DNA of 47,642 nucleotides from Candidatus Krumholzibacteriota bacterium (lineage in GTDB: Bacteria > Krumholzibacteriota > Krumholzibacteriia > Krumholzibacteriales > Krumholzibacteriaceae): NCBI GenBank assembly GCA_016926065.1, contig JAFGPI010000162.1, positions 1 to 47,642 on the forward strand, in the 5' to 3' direction. Below the pieces are notes generated by a model. It was not told where the DNA came from. It saw nothing but the letters and a program-made list of their open reading frames with translations, and searched no databases. This document shows positions 39,549 to 47,642 of the stretch, one piece after another. The number at the start of each line of letters is the position of its first letter. Position 1 is the first letter of the stretch. The position numbers were made by a program, and so were the translations under genes.

Positions 39549-40460
39549 TTATTCCTTTTCAATCCGCACCAGATCCTTCAACCTCTCAAACCGTTCCTCT
39601 ATCTCTTCGCCGGTAAGGATTTTCAGTCTTTCCACCGAAAAGTCCTCACAGGTGAAACTGGCCGTTACCGTGCCGTAGGCCATGGCCCGCCGCAGGTTAT
39701 CCCGGTTCAAATTCCCAGCGGCCGCCAGGTGCCCCATGAAGCCGCCGGCGAAACTATCCCCCGCACCGGTCGGATCGAGCACTTCCTCCAAGGGATAGGC
39801 GGGAATAACGCATCGAAAATCTTCGGTTATCAGCAGGGCTCCATGCTCGCCTTTTTTGATAACCACGGCGGTGGGGCCCATCTTCAGTATTTCCCTTCCC
39901 GCCTGGAGCAGGTTCAACCGGCCGCTGAGCTGGCGTGCTTCACCGTCGTTTATGAATAGGATGTCCACCCGTTCCAGAACCGCGGCCAAGCGTTCCGGTT
40001 TTCCTTCGATCCAGAAGTTCATCGTATCGCATCCCACCGTGGGTTTTCCCTCCATTTGGTCTATCACCCTCAGTTGAACATCGGGATCGATGTTACCCAG
40101 GAACACCCATCCCGCGCGGCGGTAACTCTCCGGCAAGCGGGGTTTGAACCGCTCGAATACGTTTAATTCCGTGGCCAGGGTGTCCCTATCATTGGGATCT
40201 TCGCCGTAGCGTCCCGCCCAGAAGAAGGTTTTTCCTCCCTTTACGCTCCGTAATCCCTCCAGATCAATCCCTTTCTCTTCTAGGACCTTACGATGACCGG
40301 CGGTGAAATCCTCCCCCACCACGCCCACCAACCGGGCAGGTGTAAAATAGCTGGCCGCCAGTGACGAATAAGTCGCCGATCCTCCCAGGGCCCTCTCCAC
40401 TCTGCCCCGCGGGGTTTCAATCGTATCGAAGGCGACCGAACCGACTATTACCAGGCTCAT
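39549..40460 (-). CDS. PfkB family carbohydrate/nucleoside kinase
   Basis: MSLVIVGSVAFDTIETPRGRVERALGGSATYSSLAASYF...EVLDPTGAGDSFAGGFMGHLA; ATG at 40460 (ORF extends to 40538). Confidence 0.92.
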   Translation of the reverse strand: MSLVIVGSVAFDTIETPRGRVERALGGSATYSSLAASYFTPARLVGVVGEDFTAGHRKVLEEKGIDLEGLRSVKGGKTFFWAGRYGEDPNDRDTLATELNVFERFKPRLPESYRRAGWVFLGNIDPDVQLRVIDQMEGKPTVGCDTMNFWIEGKPERLAAVLERVDILFINDGEARQLSGRLNLLQAGREILKMGPTAVVIKKGEHGALLITEDFRCVIPAYPLEEVLDPTGAGDSFAGGFMGHLAAAGNLNRDNLRRAMAYGTVTASFTCEDFSVERLKILTGEEIEERFERLKDLVRIEKE

Positions 40461-40534
40461 CTTTCTGTTTCCTTTCTCTATCCTCTGGGAGTTCTCCAGC
40501 CAGGCGGATCGTCCCCTTCTAAATCCTTGTACCC

Positions 40535-42220
40535 TCACATCTTGCGGGGCGCGGATACGCCCAGGATTCTAAGGGATTCGGCCAGAACGATCCGGGTGGC
40601 TTCGACCAGCAGCAGCCTGGCCTGGCTCAATCCGGTATCGCGGGATACAATCCGGCAGATATGATAAAAACGATGGAATGATGCCGCCACCTGCTGGGTA
40701 TAGGTAGTGAGGCGGTGCGGTTCGTTGGCCAGCGCCGCTCCTTCGAGCAACTGCGGGAATATCACCAGATTTCTCATCAATTCCAGCTCTTCGGGTTCAC
40801 CCAGCAATTCCAGGCAGGACATGTCCCCTGGAAATTCGACTCCTTCCTGGCAGGCGTACTCGATAACGCTGGAAATCCTGGCATGGGCGTACTGAACGTA
40901 ATAGACCGGATTCTCGTCCGTTTCCTTGCGGGCCAAGGTAAGATTGAAATCCAGATGCGCGTTGGTTTTGCGCATCAGGAAGAAGAACTTGGAGGCATCC
41001 GCTCCCACGTCGGCCACCAGATCGGCCAGGGTTTCGAACTCCCCCCCTCTTTTGGACATCTTTATCTGCTTCCCCTCTTCGATCAACCTCACCCACTGCA
41101 CGGTTAAAACATCGAGCCAGCCGGGACCGGCTCCCATTACGGCGGCGGCGGCCTGGAGCCGGCTGATGTGGCCATGGTGGTCCGGCCCGAAGATATCCAC
41201 CACATGGTCGAAACCGCGCTTTAGCTTGTTCAGGTGGTAGGCCGCGTCGGCCAGAAAATATGTGGGGGTACCGTCACTGCGGATCAGCACCCGGTCTTTC
41301 TCATCGCCGAATTCGGAGGACCTGAACCAGGAGGCACCGTCCTCCTTGTAAACCACCTCTTTCTCCCTGAAAATCCGCAGGGCCTGCTCCACCTCCCCCC
41401 CTTCCTGGTGCAGCCCGGATTCGTGGAAATAGACATCGAAACGGACTCCAAAATCTTCCAGGTCTTTTTTTATCCAGGCGATTATCCGCTCCAGGGCAAA
41501 GGTGCCGAAGGCGGTGGCCGCCTCCCCGGGTTCCCTCTCCAACCATTTCCGTCCCTGCGCGGGGGATATCTGCGCGGCTATATCGATCAAATAGTCACCC
41601 GGATATCCATCCTCCGGAAAGTCCACCTCCTCGCCCAATCGCTGCCGGAAACGCGCCAGCAGCGATTCTCCCAGCTTCTTCACCTGGCTTCCGGTATCGT
41701 TGAGATAGTACTCCGTCTCCACCGCGTACCCGGTTTTTTTCAGGATCTCCACCAGCGCCGCTCCCACCGCTGCGGCCCGGGCCGAGACTATCACCAGAGG
41801 GCCGGTCGGATTGGCGGAGACGAATTCCACCTGTAGCTTCCGGCCCCCTCCCAAGTTCGAATCTCCGTAGGCTCCACCCAGCCGATTGATCCGGGCCACC
41901 TGGTCTACCAGGTATTTCCGGGAAAAGGAGAAATTTATAAATCCCGGACCGGCCACTTCGATGCGGTCGATAAAATCATCCTCCCGGGAGAGCCTTTCCA
42001 CCACCGCGGCGGCGAAATCGCGGGGTTTCTTCCCCAATTTCTTCGCCTCTACCAGGGCGATATTGCAACTGACGTCACCGTGAGAGGGATCGTTGGGACG
42101 CTCCAGGTGAATCTCCTCCCGGTCTATTTCCTGCCCCAGCTCCCGGAAGGCCTTCTCCAAGGCCTCGGTCACCCGCGACCGGGCCGAAAGACCAGGTTTT
42201 TCACTCCTATTTGATACCAT
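40535..42220 (-). CDS. argS: Arginyl-tRNA synthetase with non-canonical HIGH motif
   Basis: VEFVSANPTGPLVIVSARAAAVGAALVEIL, DIFGPDHHGHISRLQAA, KQIKMSKRGGEFETLADLV, C-terminal DALR-type domain. ORF extends to 42247. Confidence 0.95.
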   Translation of the reverse strand: MVSNRSEKPGLSARSRVTEALEKAFRELGQEIDREEIHLERPNDPSHGDVSCNIALVEAKKLGKKPRDFAAAVVERLSREDDFIDRIEVAGPGFINFSFSRKYLVDQVARINRLGGAYGDSNLGGGRKLQVEFVSANPTGPLVIVSARAAAVGAALVEILKKTGYAVETEYYLNDTGSQVKKLGESLLARFRQRLGEEVDFPEDGYPGDYLIDIAAQISPAQGRKWLEREPGEAATAFGTFALERIIAWIKKDLEDFGVRFDVYFHESGLHQEGGEVEQALRIFREKEVVYKEDGASWFRSSEFGDEKDRVLIRSDGTPTYFLADAAYHLNKLKRGFDHVVDIFGPDHHGHISRLQAAAAVMGAGPGWLDVLTVQWVRLIEEGKQIKMSKRGGEFETLADLVADVGADASKFFFLMRKTNAHLDFNLTLARKETDENPVYYVQYAHARISSVIEYACQEGVEFPGDMSCLELLGEPEELELMRNLVIFPQLLEGAALANEPHRLTTYTQQVAASFHRFYHICRIVSRDTGLSQARLLLVEATRIVLAESLRILGVSAPRKM

Positions 42221-42566
42221 CGGGATAGTCCTCCCGGGGCGCGTCACCCCAGAATTTTTCCAAGGCGTAGAAGGCCCGGGCCTCGGGCCGGAAGATATGC
42301 AGCACCACGGAAAAACAGTCTATCAGTATCCAGCGGGCCCCCTCGTAACCTTCGGTGTGAAGGATTATCTCCCTGCCTTTCAGGCTGGTCATCACGGCGT
42401 CCGCTATGGTCCGGGCCTGGATATCGCTGCCGGCGGTGCAAATCACGAAATAATCAGTTACTCCCGAAATCTTCTTCAGGTTCAATAAAACGATATCTTC
42501 GGCTTTCTTGTCCCATATCACCTTAATGATCTTCTTGGCAATTACCTTGGGCGCGGTCTTAGTCAA
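42207..42566 (-). CDS. rsfS: Ribosomal silencing factor RsfS/YbeB/Iojap
   Basis: 119 aa; KKAEDIVLLNLKKISGVTDYFVICTAGSDIQARTIADAV...EGYEGARWILIDCFSVVLHIF. Confidence 0.96.
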   Translation of the reverse strand: MTKTAPKVIAKKIIKVIWDKKAEDIVLLNLKKISGVTDYFVICTAGSDIQARTIADAVMTSLKGREIILHTEGYEGARWILIDCFSVVLHIFRPEARAFYALEKFWGDAPREDYPDGIK

Positions 42567-43559
42567 TTAATTCCAGACTCCTTTCAGGCGGATGCCGCAG
42601 CCGGGGCATATTCCGCCGGTCCCCACTGTCTCCACCGCGTATCCGGCACGCCGGATCACCACTTCTCCGCAACCGGGGCAAACCGTGTCTTCGGTACCCG
42701 CGATGAATATATTCCCAATATAAACATAATCAAGATATCTTCTAGCTGTTTCGTACGCCATGGTCATCGTTTCCGGAGAGGTGGCCTCCCGGTTCCTCAT
42801 CCGGAAATGCGGAAAGAAACGGGAGATATGCAGCGGGATATCCTTCGAGATGGCGGCCAGGAACCGGGCCAGTTCCTCTACCTCTTTCCGGGAATCGTTC
42901 AAACCGGGAATGAGGAGGTTGGTCACTTCCACATGCGAGACCGGCGCCGCCAGTTCTATAAACCGCTTGACCGGCTCCACGCTTCCCCCGCAGTAATCGC
43001 GGTAGAATTTGTCGTGGAAGCTTTTCAGGTCGATGTTGAAGGCGTCCACCAGGGGAACTATCTCCCGGGCCGGTTCTTCATTCAGATATCCATTGGTTAC
43101 CAGCACGGAACGCAGACCGTGTTTCCGCAGCAGGGGCGCCGCCTCCAGAAGATATTCGAACCACAAAAGAGGTTCGGTGTAGGTGAAGGCTACTCCCCGG
43201 GATTCGTTCTCCCGGGCCAGATCAACCAACTGCGGGGGATCAAGGTACCGGACCGCGGCCCTTTGCTGGGAAATATTCCAGTTCTGGCAGTGATCGCACT
43301 GCAGAGTGCAACCATTCGGTCCTATCGAAAGGATCCGGCTCCCGGGAAGAAAATGGTAAAGAGGTTTCTTTTCTATCGGATCGATCGCGACCGTAACCGT
43401 ATTACCATAGGATAGGGCAAAGAGTGTTCCCTGCTCGTTTTTTCTCAATCCGCACCGGCCGGTTTCTCCCTCGGCCAGCACGCAGAAATTGGGGCAGAGG
43501 GCGCACTGCAGGCGCTCCGGAGAAAGCTTCTTGTAATACCGCGCTTCCGGAATCTTCAT
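42567..43559 (-). CDS. amrS: AmmeMemoRadiSam system radical SAM enzyme (AmrS)
   Basis: 330 aa; CALCPNFCVLAEGETGRCGLRKN, KPLYHFLPGSRILSIGPNGCTLQCDHCQNWNISQ, C-terminal CPGCGEVVIRR...CPGCG zinc-ribbon. Confidence 0.94.
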   Translation of the reverse strand: MKIPEARYYKKLSPERLQCALCPNFCVLAEGETGRCGLRKNEQGTLFALSYGNTVTVAIDPIEKKPLYHFLPGSRILSIGPNGCTLQCDHCQNWNISQQRAAVRYLDPPQLVDLARENESRGVAFTYTEPLLWFEYLLEAAPLLRKHGLRSVLVTNGYLNEEPAREIVPLVDAFNIDLKSFHDKFYRDYCGGSVEPVKRFIELAAPVSHVEVTNLLIPGLNDSRKEVEELARFLAAISKDIPLHISRFFPHFRMRNREATSPETMTMAYETARRYLDYVYIGNIFIAGTEDTVCPGCGEVVIRRAGYAVETVGTGGICPGCGIRLKGVWN

Positions 43560-43622
43560 GGCACTCCTTCTCCCGGCTCAATGCAGTCCCCGAACCGGCG
43601 TGGTAAATATCAGGCTACGCCT

Positions 43623-44648
43623 CTAGGAGGATATACCATCTATCCTCCGCACCACGTAATCGGCGGCCAGACTTAAAGCGTCCTTTTCCAAAGAGGGCTC
43701 TATGTTGGCCAAGGAGCTTTTGGCGCTTTCTCCCAGTTCCCTGGCCTTACGCATGGAATATTCCACCCCCCCGTAGTTTTGCACGAAAGTGACCACCTCG
43801 TCCCAATGCATATCCTTTTTGAAATCAACCAGGAAGAGCTCGCTGACCCGCCTTTTCTTCATTTCGGGAGCGTTCCGGAAGGCGGCGATAAAGGGGAGGG
43901 TGACCCGGCCCTCGGTAAAATCGGAGGCGATGGGCTTCCCGATCCTTTCATCCACGGCCAAATAATCAAAAAGGTCGTCGGTAATCTGGAACGCCAGTCC
44001 CACATTTTCTCCGAAGAGGGAAAAGTTGCTTCGATATTCATATTTTCTATCCCCTGAACCGACTATCGCCCCGCATTCACTGGCGGCTGAAACCAGGGAG
44101 GCCGTTTTGCGGAATATCAATTCCATGTATCCTCTTTCGCTGAGGTAGATATTCCGGCTCTGCTGGAACTGCATCATCTCCCCCAGGCTCATTATATTGC
44201 ATGCCCGGGCCAGGATTTCCATCACCTCGAATAAACTTTCCTCCCCCAGGCAGGCGATGGACTTGGAGTAGAGAAAATCTCCCACAATGGTGGCGATTTC
44301 GGTTCCCCATTGGGAATAGATGGTGGGCCGCCCCCGGCGGACCTTGTGCTTGTCGATAATATCATCGTGCACCAAGGTGGCCGTATGAATCAGCTCAATG
44401 GCCACCCCGGCGGTTATGGCATCTTCGGGAATCGATCCGGCGCTTTTGGACGCCAGCAAGAGGATATTGGGCCGCAGGCGTTTTCCGGGGACACGCTTGA
44501 GCAATTCACAGATCTCCTCCATCAACGGCATCTCCGAGTGCAGGGAGGCCCGGAAGAGTTTCTCCAGTAAATCGAGCTCCCGTTTCACGGGAGCCCGCAG
44601 CATTTCCAGGGTTTGGTTATGGGAAATCTCCATGAAAACCGGGATCAT
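43623..44648 (-). CDS. Polyprenyl diphosphate synthase (long-chain, heptaprenyl/octaprenyl type)
   Basis: 341 aa; LVHDDIIDKHKVRRGRPTI (FARM), FQITDDLFDYLA (SARM). Confidence 0.95.
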   Translation of the reverse strand: MIPVFMEISHNQTLEMLRAPVKRELDLLEKLFRASLHSEMPLMEEICELLKRVPGKRLRPNILLLASKSAGSIPEDAITAGVAIELIHTATLVHDDIIDKHKVRRGRPTIYSQWGTEIATIVGDFLYSKSIACLGEESLFEVMEILARACNIMSLGEMMQFQQSRNIYLSERGYMELIFRKTASLVSAASECGAIVGSGDRKYEYRSNFSLFGENVGLAFQITDDLFDYLAVDERIGKPIASDFTEGRVTLPFIAAFRNAPEMKKRRVSELFLVDFKKDMHWDEVVTFVQNYGGVEYSMRKARELGESAKSSLANIEPSLEKDALSLAADYVVRRIDGISS

Positions 44649-45011
44649 TCCTTTCCGGGTCCTTTAGCCCTAGCGCGCGACCGATTCACGCCGGGGTCCG
44701 CCCCGCCAGCGGACCCGCCCGGGATGACTCCCTCGCCGCCGCCGATTACTCCGCCCCGTGCTGCCCGGTATATTCCTTCCCTCAGCCCTCTCCTCCCGGC
44801 ATATCCTTTGCAGTGAGACCCCGCGCGGAACAGAGCCTTCCGGCTAAAGGAAATTATCACTATTAACCGTCCCTGTCAAGAAACCACCCCCCGCCCGTCT
44901 CCAGGAAAAAGGTCGGCTAGGCCTTCTCCTTGTTCACCGACGTGTCTCCATATTGCCGGGCGAGTGAGGTCAGCCCGGTGGCGAGCACTCTGGGCATGTT
45001 GCAGCCGGAAT

Positions 45012-45752
45012 CTATTTGGCGGCCCTCTCCTTCCGCCGTTTTTCAATAATCAGGGACAAAAAGGCGCTTACCAGGAAGAGGAAAACCAGGGGCAGGGCCA
45101 TCAGGAGTTGGGAGGCGGGGTCGGGGGGGGTAAGCACGGCCCCGGCCACGAAGATCAGGATCACCGCCCAGCGCCACTGCTTGAGCAGGGTGCGGGGTGA
45201 AATCAATCCCAACGAGGTTAAAACCATTATAACCAGTGGAAGTTGGAATACGATGCCGAAGGCAAAACAGATCCGGGCCACGAACTCAAAATACTTATCC
45301 ACGGAGATCAAGGGGGATAACATCTCCGTTCCGAATTTGATCAGAAAGTTCAGGACTATGGGGATCAATATCCAGTAGGCGAATACCGCTCCCACGTAAA
45401 ACAGCACGGCGGACGGCAGGACCAGGGGAAGCACCGTTTTTTTCTCCCGGTCGAATAATCCGGGAGCGATAAAGGCCCAGGCGCGGAAGAGTATGAAGGG
45501 GAAGGAAACCAGAAAACCGGTGACCATGCTTAATTTCAGACGAACCATGAAGGCTTCCACCGGAGCGTGGAAATAGAGGCTTTCCAGGGGAATACCGGAA
45601 AGAAGAAAATCGAGAATATACCGGGAAAAAAACCAGATCACGATGGAGGTGACGAGCCAGGCGACCAGAATCGATATCAGGGTGGAGCGGAGTTCCTCCA
45701 GGTGATCGAGAAAACCCATGGTTTTAAGCTGCTCTTCCTGGTCGTCGGACAA
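45012..45752 (-). CDS. tatC: Sec-independent protein translocase TatC
   Basis: 246 aa; GFLDHLEELRSTLISILVAWLVTS, FRAWAFIAPGLFDREKKTVLPLVLPSAVLFYVGAVFAYW. Confidence 0.97.
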   Translation of the reverse strand: MSDDQEEQLKTMGFLDHLEELRSTLISILVAWLVTSIVIWFFSRYILDFLLSGIPLESLYFHAPVEAFMVRLKLSMVTGFLVSFPFILFRAWAFIAPGLFDREKKTVLPLVLPSAVLFYVGAVFAYWILIPIVLNFLIKFGTEMLSPLISVDKYFEFVARICFAFGIVFQLPLVIMVLTSLGLISPRTLLKQWRWAVILIFVAGAVLTPPDPASQLLMALPLVFLFLVSAFLSLIIEKRRKERAAK

Positions 45753-45768
45753 CCTGCCCCCCCGCCAA

Positions 45769-46629
45769 CTACTGGAGTTTTACTTCATCATAGGTGCTCC
45801 GGGCCACATCCACCTCCGTGGTTTTCCCGGTGGCGGCGTCGGCCCTCTCCATTTTGCCTTTCATATCCATGGTGTAATCGGCCTCCACCACGTAACCGCC
45901 CTCCAGGGCGATCTTCACCTCTCCGTGCAATTCGATATCACCCTGCATGGTCCCCATTTCGGAATCGCTGTTCAGTTTAAGCTTACCCTCGAACTTGATC
46001 GATGCCACTTCAACACCTTTTTTGTTTTCAAATTTTTCCAGCCTGAAATTAATATCTCCCTGCAAATCGTTGGCGTTCTCTTTCCCCTCCTCCTTCATCT
46101 CCTGGGCCATATTCCGGGTCCAGGTCGATCCCTTGGTGACCGCCTCTGCGGGAAGCTCGAAAAACCATTTATCGACAAAATCCTCCAGGGCCTCGCCCTT
46201 TCCGATCCCCATGATGTAACCCTTGACCTCCACTATCTTGCCCTGGGGATCCAGAACCACCTTTACCGATTTGCCCTCCGCTTTCACCCGGCTGGGACCT
46301 TCCCGCAGCTCATCGCCCATCAGCATCTTTTCGGTGTATTTGTTGTGCTGCACGTCCACCCGGAAGTTTCCGTCTTCCAGCTTTTCGAGCAGGGAAATCT
46401 CGACCTCGAACGACTGGATCTGGGTGATGCTGTTACCCATCCAGTTCGATTCGGTCCGGCTCGAACGTTTATAGCTGCGGACCTCTCCCTCCGCCGGAGC
46501 GTACCGGAGCTTTATCTCCTTATCCCCCGCCTTGAGAATAGCCGGGGCTAAGGCCGCCAGGGTAAAAACCACAACCGAAAACAGCACCAGCACCCGCCGG
46601 GTGGCGGCGAAAAAATCCTGACCGTTCAT
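45769..46629 (-). CDS. Secreted protein of unknown function (DUF6263-like)
   Basis: 286 aa; signal peptide FFAATRRVLVLFSVVVFTLAALAPAILKA; KLRYAPAEGEVRSYKRSSRTESNWMGNSITQIQSFEVEIS..., FELPAEAVTKGSTWTRN. Confidence 0.7.
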   Translation of the reverse strand: MNGQDFFAATRRVLVLFSVVVFTLAALAPAILKAGDKEIKLRYAPAEGEVRSYKRSSRTESNWMGNSITQIQSFEVEISLLEKLEDGNFRVDVQHNKYTEKMLMGDELREGPSRVKAEGKSVKVVLDPQGKIVEVKGYIMGIGKGEALEDFVDKWFFELPAEAVTKGSTWTRNMAQEMKEEGKENANDLQGDINFRLEKFENKKGVEVASIKFEGKLKLNSDSEMGTMQGDIELHGEVKIALEGGYVVEADYTMDMKGKMERADAATGKTTEVDVARSTYDEVKLQ

Positions 46630-46929
46630 TGCGCTCCCCCTAGTTAAAAAATGAAAACCACCGGGAATTTTTTAACCAATTCGCTAATAGATTACACTAT
46701 TTTTTCGCTGGGGAAAAGAGTCAAATGGTTTCCGCCCCAGATTTTTCCTCATCCCGGTGACCAATCCCACTCCGCCCGCCTACAGCCGGCGCGGTCCCCG
46801 GAAGCAGGGGCGGGGGCAACGGCACAAGCCCGCTTCCCCTCGGGCCCGGGCGCGGCCCCCACCAGGCCGCTGCAATGAGGGGGAAAGGGAGATCATTTCC
46901 CATCCCGGCCGCCCGGATTTGCGGCCGCT

Positions 46930-47394
46930 TCATTCCTGGGATTCCAACAGGCCTCTTAACTCTTTTAGAAATTGTGAAATGTCCTTGAAATCCCGGTATA
47001 CGGAGGCGAATCTGACGTAGGCGACCTGGTCTATATTAGCCAGTCTCTTGATGATTTCATTGCCCAGTTCCTGGGTAGGTATCTCGTCCCTCAGATGGCT
47101 GGAAACCGTTCTCTCCACGTCATCGATCAATTTTTCCAGGGTTTCCATCGGCACGGGGCGTTTCTCGCAGGCCCGGAGCAGCCCGTTCAGCACCTTTTCC
47201 CGGGAGTAGCGTTCCCGCCGCCCGTCCTTCTTGACCACCATGACCAGGCGGTGCTCGACATACTCGTAGGTGGTAAAGCGGTGTCCACAGGCCAGGCACT
47301 CCCGGCGTCTTCTGACCGCGGAGTTCTCCTTGGTCGCGCGGCTGTCGACCACTTTGTCCTCTTCATGGCCGCAAGCGGGGCAGCGCAAGCTCAT
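46930..47394 (-). CDS. nrdR: Transcriptional repressor NrdR
   Basis: 154 aa; MSLRCPACGHEEDKVVDSRATKENSAVRRRRECLACGHRFTTYEYVE plus ATP-cone; 4-nt overlap with the upstream deaminase. Confidence 0.97.
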   Translation of the reverse strand: MSLRCPACGHEEDKVVDSRATKENSAVRRRRECLACGHRFTTYEYVEHRLVMVVKKDGRRERYSREKVLNGLLRACEKRPVPMETLEKLIDDVERTVSSHLRDEIPTQELGNEIIKRLANIDQVAYVRFASVYRDFKDISQFLKELRGLLESQE

Positions 47395-47642
47395 CCTCCT
47401 TTCGACTCGATCAAGGGGATCTTTTCCTGCTCTCCCGGAGGCATATAGACCGTCTCAATACCGGCTTCCGCGATCATCCTTTCCCCCAGCTCGTCGGGAT
47501 ATTTGGCTCCCAAAACAAGCCTGCTGATACCGGCATTGATGATCATCTTGGTACAGGTCGAACAGGGCGAGTCGGTGCAATACATGGTGGCGCCGTCCAT
47601 CCTGGCCCCGCTGCCGGCCGCCTGGATTATGGCATTCTGTTC
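47391..47642 (-). CDS. dCMP/cytidine deaminase family protein (partial, N-terminus outside window)
   Basis: Reverse-strand reading from the window edge: EQNAIIQAAGSGARMDGATMYCTDSPCSTCTKMIINAGISRLVLG... with the PCxxC zinc motif. Confidence 0.92.
   Translation of the reverse strand, partial: EQNAIIQAAGSGARMDGATMYCTDSPCSTCTKMIINAGISRLVLGAKYPDELGERMIAEAGIETVYMPPGEQEKIPLIESKGG

Noticed and set aside
44921-45001. 26-codon ORF MPRVLATGLTSLARQYGDTSVNKEKA downstream of tatC on the minus strand
   Set aside because: Too short, no family resemblance and no clear SD; cannot be distinguished from chance.
1-47642. tRNA, rRNA, transposase, integrase, prophage or toxin-antitoxin genes
   Set aside because: None recognised on either strand; the window reads as ordinary chromosome with accessory patches.

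Overview
47.6 kb of bacterial chromosome, moderately GC-rich and densely coding. T9SS-like 'HQNxPNPFNPST' C-terminal sorting motifs and beta-propeller-like secreted proteins suggest a member of the FCB superphylum or a related uncultured lineage (inference). Readable modules: (i) secreted/surface proteins at 1-3.4 kb and a decayed pair at 9.3-10.8 kb with at least five 1-nt frame breaks, all in the deletion direction; (ii) two tandem B12-binding-type radical SAM proteins next to a stand-alone KAS III enzyme; (iii) an RRM RNA-binding protein with a long structured leader and a perfect-palindrome terminator; (iv) tonB-exbB-exbD; (v) SDR-type threonine dehydrogenase plus KBL; (vi) a TetR-led operon (TetR, OM beta-barrel-like protein, LolD-type ATPase, two FtsX-type permeases, LolA-like protein) with a consensus promoter and AT-rich palindromic operators, convergent with an RND/MFP efflux pair; (vii) an NCS2-like nucleobase permease directly upstream of a QTMAN/GTDC1-like (DUF3524) tRNA-queuosine glycosyltransferase; (viii) tandem STAS proteins, HD-GYP-purM overlap, and a housekeeping cluster (polyprenyl synthase, AmrS, RsfS, ArgRS, PfkB, TatC, NrdR, dCMP deaminase). 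Best candidates for undescribed biology are the TetR-led Lol/FtsX-like envelope system and the permease-queuosine glycosyltransferase pair. No tRNA, rRNA, CRISPR array or transposase was recognised. All assignments come from reading the sequence and recalling family motifs; no searches were run.
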